Shown here piece by piece: positions 1 through 5,380 of a DNA stretch of 7,727 nt. The stretch spans positions 1-7,727 of the forward strand of contig JAEZYO010000070.1 of NCBI GenBank assembly GCA_023419055.1, read 5' to 3'. The DNA comes from Pseudomonadota bacterium (GTDB taxonomy: Bacteria > Myxococcota > Polyangia > Polyangiales > Polyangiaceae). Made by a program: the position numbers and the translations under genes. Numbering within the stretch: the first letter of the stretch is position 1; each line of letters opens with the position of its first letter. Under the pieces are notes generated by a model, which worked only from the letters and a program-made list of their open reading frames with translations, was not told the origin of the DNA and made no database searches.

Positions 1-2848
1 GCTCCAGGGTGAGACCCCGCGACGCAATCTTGCCGTAGCGCGGGAACCGGAACTCCCAATGGGGGCGATACCACTCCGCGGCCACGGGGAAGCCCGACTG
101 TTCGAGATCCGCCGCGACGTCGACGAAGTCCTCCCACACGAAGTGCGGGAGCATGAAGCGGTCGTGGAGCGTCGTGCCCCAGCGAACCAGCGGCTTCTGG
201 TACGGCTCGCGCCAGAACTTCGCGACCAGCGCTCGGACGAGCAGCTGCTGGGCGATGCTCATGCGCGCGTCGGGCGGCATCTCGAACGCGCGGAGCTCGA
301 GCAGGCCCTGTCGCCCCGCGGGCCCGTCCGGGCTGTAGAGCTTGTCGATGCAGAGCTCGGAGCGGTGGGTGTTGCCGGTGAGATCGACGAGCAGGTTGCG
401 GAAGATCCTGTCGACGAGCCAGTGCGGGGGGTTGCCCTGGAACGCGTCGAGCGCGGCGAACGCGGTCTCGAGCTCGTAGATGCTGTCGCTGCGCGCTTCG
501 TCGACGCGGGGCGCCTGGCTCGTCGGACCGACGAACAGGCCCGAGAACAGGTACGAGAGCGACGGGTGGTTCACCCAGTAGCCGATGATGCTCTTCAAGA
601 GGTCCGGGCGACGAAGCAGCGGGCTGTCTCCGGGCGTATCGCCGCCGAGCACGACGTGGTTGCCGCCGCCCGTGCCGGTGTGGCGCCCGTCGAGCATGAA
701 CTTGTTCGTGCCGAGCCGGGTGAGGCGCGCCTCTTCGTACAGGCGCTGGGTGTGGTCGACGATTTCGCCGAAATCACGCGCGGGGTGGATGTTCACCTCG
801 ATCACGCCCGGATCGGGCGTCACGGAGATGCGCTCGAGCCGCCTGTCGTGCGGCGGGTGGTAGCCCTCGATACGCACCGGCAGGCCGAGCTCCTTGGTGC
901 ACGCCTCGATCATCGCCACGAGCTCGAGGTACTGCTCGAGGAACGGGAGCGGAGGCATGAACACGTGCAGCACGCCGTCACGCGGCTCGAGGCAGAGCGC
1001 CGTACGCACGATGCCCTCCGCCGACTCACCGCGCACGGGCGGCTCCCTCAGCTCGGCGTCCCCTTCTCCACGCGACTGGAGGCGCGCGGCAGGACGGCGG
1101 CGCGCCAGGCGCTCGTGGGACGGCAGCGCGGGGAGCTCGGCGAACGGATCGTCGCCGGCCTCGTCGTCTCGATCCTCCGGCGCGGTCCAGGGCAGCGAGT
1201 CGAGAGGCAGGCGGTAGCCCATCGGCGAGTCACCCGGGATCAGGTAGAGCCGCTCGTCGCGCAAGAACCACTGCCCGGTCTCCCAGACGATGGTCCCATC
1301 GGTGTACGAGACGGCGCGCAGCGGGAGCGCGTAGCCGACGACTTGCTTGAGGCCATTCGAGAACACGCGCCGCAGCCGCGCGCGCTCGGTCTCGTCTTCG
1401 AGCTTCGAGATCAGCGGGTCGACGTTGGTCGGCAAGCGCCGCTCGCGCCAGAGGTAGTACCAGGTGTCCTCGTACCCCGGCATGATGTTCGCGAGCTCCA
1501 CGCCGAGCTTCTCGGCGAGGGTTCGGATGAACGTGAGCGCGTGCTCGAACGTGTGGCCGTTGTCCCTGCCGTCCGCGAAGTTCGCCGGATCCTCCCAGAT
1601 CGGCTGCTTGTCCTTGCGGAAGTAGCAGGAGTACGCCCAGCGCGGCAGCGGCTCACCCGGGTACCATTTGCCCTGTCCATGATGTAAGAGGCCGCCCACC
1701 GCGAACTGTCGATTCAGGCGGCGAACGAGCTCGTCGGCGAGCCTGGCCTTGGTCGGTCCGAGCGCCGCCGTGTTCCACTCCGCGCCGTCCATGTCGTCGA
1801 TGGACACGAAGGTGGGCTCGCCGCCCATGGTCAGGCGCACGTCGTTGGCCTTCAGCACCTCGTCGATCTCGTAGCCGCACGCGAGGAGGGCCCGCCATTG
1901 CTCCTCGGTGTAGGAGCGCGAGGGGCGCGGCCGGTCCTCGATGCGCGTCACCTCCATGTGGAAGGTGAACTTCTCCTCGAGCTCGTCGTCTTCGCCTTCC
2001 TTGTTCCAGTCGAAGCTGCCCGTGACCGGAGCCGCCGACGTCGGCTCGGCGCCCGCCGCGAGCGGGATGTGTCCCTCGCCGCACAAGAGGCCGCTCGTCG
2101 CGTCGAGACCTATCCAACCGCCTCCGGGGATGAAGGCTTCGGCCCAGGCGTGGAGGTCGACGATGTCCTGGCTCACGCCCTGGGGCCCCTCGAGCGACTT
2201 CTGATCCGGGACGAGCTGGATCGAGTAGCCCGAGACGAAGCGCGCGGCGATGCCGAGCTTGCGCAGCAGGTTCACGAGCAGCCAGGCGAAGTCGCGGCAG
2301 GAGCCGTGCTTGCGCTCGAGCGTCTCGTCCGGCGCGAACACGCCCGGCTCCATCCGGATGTCGTACTTCAGCGAACGCTGGACGAGCTGGTTGAGCTCGA
2401 CCAACACGTCCACCGTGCGGCGCCCCGAACGCGCGATGGAGTCGCGCGCGGCGTCGACCAGGCTCTGGAACATCGCGCCGGTCGGAGCGACCTCGAAGTA
2501 CGGCGCGAGCTCCCGCCGCTGACCCTCCTCGTAGTGAACGGGGTACTTCTCGGCGTACTCTTCGAGGAAGAAGTCGAACGGGTTGATGGTGACGAGATCC
2601 GCGACGAGGCTCACCTCGATGCGGAGCTTGTCCGTCGGCTTCTGAAAGACGTACCTCGCCAGGTAGTTTCCGAAGGGATCCTGCTGCCAGTTGACGAAGT
2701 GATCACTCGGAGTAACCCGCAGGGAGTACGCCTCGATCGGCGTCCGGCAGTGGGGCGCCGGACGAAGCCGGACCACGTGGGGCGAAAATCGGACGGGCCG
2801 ATCGTACGCGTACTCGGTGACGTGATGCATAGCGACACGAATGGCCAT
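1..2848 (-). CDS. Transglutaminase-like / DUF2126 putative amidoligase fusion protein (3' end off the left edge)
   Basis: I read 949 uninterrupted codons from ATG at 2848 to the window edge. Residues 1 to about 95 (MAIRVAMHHVTEYAYDRPV and on) match the bacterial transglutaminase N-terminal domain. A transglutaminase core follows with a Cys-His-Asp triad: Cys184 in HGSCRDFAW, His233 in DLHAWAEAF and Asp249 in GGGWIGLD. The DUF2126 region starts near residue 320 and shows LTMGGEPTFVS (MGGEPT at 341-346) and GRHTGTGGGNHVVLGG (from 721). Family knowledge: DUF2126 is a predicted amidoligase of the glutamine-synthetase/GCS-like carboxylate-amine ligase superfamily, often encoded with alpha-E, circularly permuted ATP-grasp and further transglutaminase genes. 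Substrate and reaction are unproven. Full-length relatives are about 1,100 residues, so roughly 150 C-terminal residues are missing here. No signal peptide or membrane segment is seen, so it is probably cytoplasmic. An in-frame TAA lies 12 codons upstream of the ATG with no start codon between, which fixes the start. No good Shine-Dalgarno sequence is visible. Family assignment is firm; function is inference. Confidence 0.9.
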   Translation of the reverse strand, partial: MAIRVAMHHVTEYAYDRPVRFSPHVVRLRPAPHCRTPIEAYSLRVTPSDHFVNWQQDPFGNYLARYVFQKPTDKLRIEVSLVADLVTINPFDFFLEEYAEKYPVHYEEGQRRELAPYFEVAPTGAMFQSLVDAARDSIARSGRRTVDVLVELNQLVQRSLKYDIRMEPGVFAPDETLERKHGSCRDFAWLLVNLLRKLGIAARFVSGYSIQLVPDQKSLEGPQGVSQDIVDLHAWAEAFIPGGGWIGLDATSGLLCGEGHIPLAAGAEPTSAAPVTGSFDWNKEGEDDELEEKFTFHMEVTRIEDRPRPSRSYTEEQWRALLACGYEIDEVLKANDVRLTMGGEPTFVSIDDMDGAEWNTAALGPTKARLADELVRRLNRQFAVGGLLHHGQGKWYPGEPLPRWAYSCYFRKDKQPIWEDPANFADGRDNGHTFEHALTFIRTLAEKLGVELANIMPGYEDTWYYLWRERRLPTNVDPLISKLEDETERARLRRVFSNGLKQVVGYALPLRAVSYTDGTIVWETGQWFLRDERLYLIPGDSPMGYRLPLDSLPWTAPEDRDDEAGDDPFAELPALPSHERLARRRPAARLQSRGEGDAELREPPVRGESAEGIVRTALCLEPRDGVLHVFMPPLPFLEQYLELVAMIEACTKELGLPVRIEGYHPPHDRRLERISVTPDPGVIEVNIHPARDFGEIVDHTQRLYEEARLTRLGTNKFMLDGRHTGTGGGNHVVLGGDTPGDSPLLRRPDLLKSIIGYWVNHPSLSYLFSGLFVGPTSQAPRVDEARSDSIYELETAFAALDAFQGNPPHWLVDRIFRNLLVDLTGNTHRSELCIDKLYSPDGPAGRQGLLELRAFEMPPDARMSIAQQLLVRALVAKFWREPYQKPLVRWGTTLHDRFMLPHFVWEDFVDVAADLEQSGFPVAAEWYRPHWEFRFPRYGKIASRGLTLE

Positions 2849-3039
2849 GGCGCGGTGAGTCGGAAAGTTGCCCGCGGCACGTTAACGGAACGTTTCGGCT
2901 CAAGCACCTCCAGCAAGTCGCCGCCTCTCCCGACCAGCCCGCGGGCCTCGCCGCGAACGAACGTCACGGGGCAGAAATTATGCGGAAACTGCAGAGGCAG
3001 CAGCGTCTGGTCCAGAAACCCGAACTAGCGGAGTGAACC
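2849..3039. promoter_or_regulatory. Divergent intergenic region between the transglutaminase/DUF2126 gene and pfk
   Basis: This 191-bp gap separates two genes transcribed away from each other, so promoters for both should lie here or just inside the coding ends. I see no convincing -35/-10 pair on either strand. The most AT-rich patch is AGAAATTATG at 2973-2982, a possible melting region for a plus-strand promoter 58 bp or so before pfk. A perfect 8-bp palindrome, CGTTAACG (2880-2887), abuts an imperfect 10-bp one, GGAACGTTTC (2887-2896), lying 32-48 bp upstream of the minus-strand ATG, where an operator could sit. The regulatory role rests mainly on the divergent layout; the specific elements are guesses. 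Confidence 0.45.
3030..3033 (+). promoter_or_regulatory. Ribosome binding site of pfk
   Basis: GGAG is followed by a 6-base spacer (TGAACC) and then ATG at 3040. This is a good match in sequence and spacing to a Shine-Dalgarno element, and it is the main reason for choosing the 3040 start over the in-frame GTG at 3157, which has no such element. Confidence 0.6.
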
Positions 3040-4461
3040 ATGACGCCTAGGGTCGTCTTGCCGTTCGAACCACCATCCAGCGCCTCATCTGGAGAGCGCG
3101 CGCTCGAAGCCGTCGCCGGACCCGCGGGCCTCCCCGGTCAAATCACGACGGCCGACGTGAGCATCAAGGTGCTCGGCAAGTGTCTGCTCCCTTCCCCGGT
3201 CGCGGCGCACCTCGGCGAGACGGCGATGACCTTCGTCGGTAGGGCCGACAAGGTGCTCGTCAACGACTACATCTCCGAGCTCGGCGCGCACGCGGGTCCG
3301 CTCGCGGCGCTCCCCGCCTTCGAGCTCGCGGGTCCGCGCAACAAGATCTTCTTCGATCCGCGCGCCCTCCGCTGCGGCATCGTCACGTGCGGCGGCCTGT
3401 GCCCCGGTCTCAACAACGTGGTGCGCGGCATCGTGCTCGAGCTCGCGCAGGGCTACGGCGTGCGCCGCATCTTCGGCTTCCGTTACGGTTACGAAGGCGT
3501 GCTCTCGCGCTTCGGTCACGAGCCGATGCCGCTCACCCCCGACGTCGTCAATCGCATCCACCATCAGGGCGGGACGATCCTCGGCTCCTCGCGCGGCGCG
3601 CAAGACCCGAGCGAGGTGGTCGACCACCTGGAGGCGCTCGGGATCGGCGTCTTGTTCGTGGTCGGCGGTGACGGCACCGTGCGCGGCGCGCTCGGCGTCG
3701 CCGAGGAGATCGAGCGGCGCGGGCTCAAGATCGGCGTGGTCGGCGTGCCGAAGACCATCGACAACGACATTCATTTCATCGACCGCAGCTTCGGCTTCGA
3801 GAGCGCCTACTCGGCCTCCGTCGACGTCATCCGGAGCGCTCACGTCGAAGCGACGGGGGCTGCGCGTGGCATCGGCCTGGTCAAGCTCATGGGGCGTCAC
3901 TCCGGGTTCGTCGCGTGTCACGCGGCGCTCGCGTCGACGGACGTGGATCTCGTGTTGGTGCCGGAGGTGCCCGCGGCGCTCGAGGGTGAACGCGGCGTGC
4001 TCGCCTACCTCGATCGCGTGCTCCACCGCAAAGGCCACGCGGTTGTCGTGGCGGCCGAAGGCGCGGCCCAGGAGCTGATCCACGACGAACCCGGTGGAGC
4101 TCCCACGGACAAGAGCGGGAACGCCCGCTTGAAGGACGTCGGCATCTTCCTGCGCGACCGGATCGTCTCTCACTTCCGCGAGAACCAGCGCGAGGTCACC
4201 CTCAAGTACATCGACCCGAGCTACGCCATCCGCAGCGTCCCGGCTTCGCCTTCGGACAGCGTGTACTGCTGGAACATGGCGCGAAACGCCGTCCACGCGG
4301 CGATGGCGGGCAACACCGAGATGCTGATCGGGCGCTGGCACGGGCGCTTCGTGCACGTGCCGATGCAGCTTGCCATTCGCAGCCGAAAACAGGTCGAGCC
4401 CTCGGGCGACCTCTGGATGAGCGTCATCGAGTCGACCGGGCAACCGAAGACGTTCGTGTAG
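3040..4461 (+). CDS. pfkA: ATP-dependent 6-phosphofructokinase, kinetoplastid/plant-like type
   Basis: The 473-residue product is a PFK-A family enzyme that phosphorylates fructose 6-phosphate to fructose 1,6-bisphosphate in the cytoplasm, the committing step of glycolysis. Motifs in order: nucleotide-binding GIVTCGGLCPGLNNV (113-127); GGTILGSSRGAQDP, near the sugar/phosphate site; GGDGT (209-213); PKTIDND (237-243), with Asp241 matching the catalytic Asp127 of the E. coli enzyme; MGRHSGF (284-290); VPEVP with Glu309; and YIDPSYAIR (390-398). Motif set and length resemble the ATP-dependent enzymes of trypanosomes and plants more than the roughly 320-residue E. coli PfkA. Gly212, at the position that separates ATP- from pyrophosphate-users (Gly for ATP, Asp for PPi), argues for ATP. 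Lys238, however, is a residue also found in PPi enzymes. The first 39 residues are low in recognisable conservation and use A/T-ending codons more than the rest, so GTG at 3157 remains a possible alternative start. The gene stands alone: divergent from the upstream gene and convergent with ku. Family call is firm; donor specificity is inferred. Confidence 0.93.
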   Translation: MTPRVVLPFEPPSSASSGERALEAVAGPAGLPGQITTADVSIKVLGKCLLPSPVAAHLGETAMTFVGRADKVLVNDYISELGAHAGPLAALPAFELAGPRNKIFFDPRALRCGIVTCGGLCPGLNNVVRGIVLELAQGYGVRRIFGFRYGYEGVLSRFGHEPMPLTPDVVNRIHHQGGTILGSSRGAQDPSEVVDHLEALGIGVLFVVGGDGTVRGALGVAEEIERRGLKIGVVGVPKTIDNDIHFIDRSFGFESAYSASVDVIRSAHVEATGAARGIGLVKLMGRHSGFVACHAALASTDVDLVLVPEVPAALEGERGVLAYLDRVLHRKGHAVVVAAEGAAQELIHDEPGGAPTDKSGNARLKDVGIFLRDRIVSHFRENQREVTLKYIDPSYAIRSVPASPSDSVYCWNMARNAVHAAMAGNTEMLIGRWHGRFVHVPMQLAIRSRKQVEPSGDLWMSVIESTGQPKTFV

Positions 4462-4482
4462 CTCACGCTCGCGTCGACGGGT

Positions 4483-5379
4483 TCACGCGCTCTTCTTGTG
4501 GTGCCCTCGGCTCGACGCGTGAGAGCGCCGAGAGCTCGCCTTGCGGGGCGCACGGCGCTTCTTCTCATGGCCGCCCTCCGCCTTGTCCTTCTCGAGGCTC
4601 TGCTTCAAGAGCGCCACGAGGTCGACCACGTTGCTCGCCGCCTTGCGCTCGCGCTTGCGCGGCGCCTTCTCCGGGATCGTATTGACCTCACCCGCTTTCA
4701 CGCGGCGCTTGATGAGCGCCATGAGATCGTCGCGGTACTCGTCGTGGTACGCCTCCGGCTCCCATTTACCCGACATGGCCTCGACGAGCGATTTTGCGAT
4801 CTGTCGCTCCTTGGCGGTGATACCGGTCGCCTTGCCGCCCTTCGGGAGGTCGAGCGACGAGGGCGCCCTGAGCTCGTGATCGTAGCGGAGCTGCATCAGG
4901 ACCAGCGTGCCGTCCTTGGGAAAGAGGAGGCCCACGTGCTGGCGCGTGCGGACGACGTACTTCGCGACCGCGGCCTTTCCGCTCTTCTCCAGCGTTTCGA
5001 ACAAGAGCGCGAAGGCTTTACCGGCGCCCTTGTCCGGAGCCACGTAGTACGGTCGCTCGAAGTAGACGGTGTCGACCTCCGCCAGATCGACGAAGCGATC
5101 GATCTCGAGCGTGTGCGACGCCTCGACGTTCGCCTCTTCGATGTCCTGATCGCTCAGGATGACGTACTCGCCGTCGGCGTGTTCGTAGCCCTTCACGATG
5201 TCAGACCATTCCACCTTCCGCCCGGTGCGCTTGTTGACCCTCTCGTAACCCACGGGAGATAGATCACGCTTGTCGAGCCAATCGAGCGAGAGCTCGTCGC
5301 TCTTCTCGGCCGAGTAGAGCGCGACCGGGATCTGGACGAGGCCAAACGCAATAGAACCCTTCCAAAGAGCGCGTGCCAT
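4483..5379 (-). CDS. ku: Non-homologous end-joining protein Ku
   Basis: This complete 298-residue protein is bacterial Ku, which as a homodimer threads onto DNA double-strand ends and recruits LigD. The start MARALWKGSIAFGLVQIPV is the hallmark N-terminus of the family. The Ku beta-barrel core follows, with conserved blocks such as GYEHADGEYVILSDQDI, FERPYYVAPDKG and RTRQHVGLLFPKDGTLVLMQ. The stretch SGKWEPEAYHDEYRDDL (203-219), continuing into a basic helix, is the conserved minimal C-terminal region linked in other bacteria to LigD contact. Residues 251-264 form another predicted helix (VVDLVALLKQSLEK). The last 28 residues or so (271-298) are almost entirely Lys, Arg, His, Ser and Ala, a basic extended tail like those that bind DNA in some bacterial Ku proteins. 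Its ATG lies one base after the LigD stop codon, so it is very likely the second gene of a ligD-ku operon with coupled translation. It ends 21 bp from the end of the convergent pfk gene. Confidence 0.97.
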   Translation of the reverse strand: MARALWKGSIAFGLVQIPVALYSAEKSDELSLDWLDKRDLSPVGYERVNKRTGRKVEWSDIVKGYEHADGEYVILSDQDIEEANVEASHTLEIDRFVDLAEVDTVYFERPYYVAPDKGAGKAFALLFETLEKSGKAAVAKYVVRTRQHVGLLFPKDGTLVLMQLRYDHELRAPSSLDLPKGGKATGITAKERQIAKSLVEAMSGKWEPEAYHDEYRDDLMALIKRRVKAGEVNTIPEKAPRKRERKAASNVVDLVALLKQSLEKDKAEGGHEKKRRAPRKASSRRSHASSRGHHKKSA

Positions 5380-5380
5380 G

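Noticed and set aside
59..1687. 542-codon open frame on the plus strand opposite the transglutaminase/DUF2126 gene
   Set aside because: The product is a low-diversity Arg/Glu/Val/Leu-rich chain with no motif. It is the antisense of a clearly conserved coding frame, as expected when codon third positions are mostly G/C.
1653..2117. 154-codon minus-strand open frame overlapping the transglutaminase gene, which might have indicated a frameshift or split gene
   Set aside because: Codon-by-codon reading shows the main frame runs without a stop from 2848 to the left edge and keeps family motifs on both sides of this stretch. The other frame is a shadow.
1898..3028. 376-codon plus-strand open frame running from within the transglutaminase gene to just before pfk
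   Set aside because: Antisense shadow over most of its length, without recognisable domains or ribosome site. It would also occupy the divergent promoter region.
3085..4443. 452-codon minus-strand open frame opposite pfk
   Set aside because: Its His/Asp/Val/Arg/Glu-rich translation is what the reverse complement of GC-rich codons gives. The plus-strand PFK motifs are decisive.
4455..4490. Possible bidirectional terminator between pfk and ku
   Set aside because: Only a 4-bp stem (CGTG...CACG, 4455-4467) and the palindrome CGTCGACG (4472-4479) are present, with no long stem and no T-tract on either strand. The gap is just 21 bp, so I do not call a terminator.
4498..5262. 254-codon plus-strand open frame opposite ku
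   Set aside because: Antisense shadow of a complete, well-conserved Ku gene; no domain seen.
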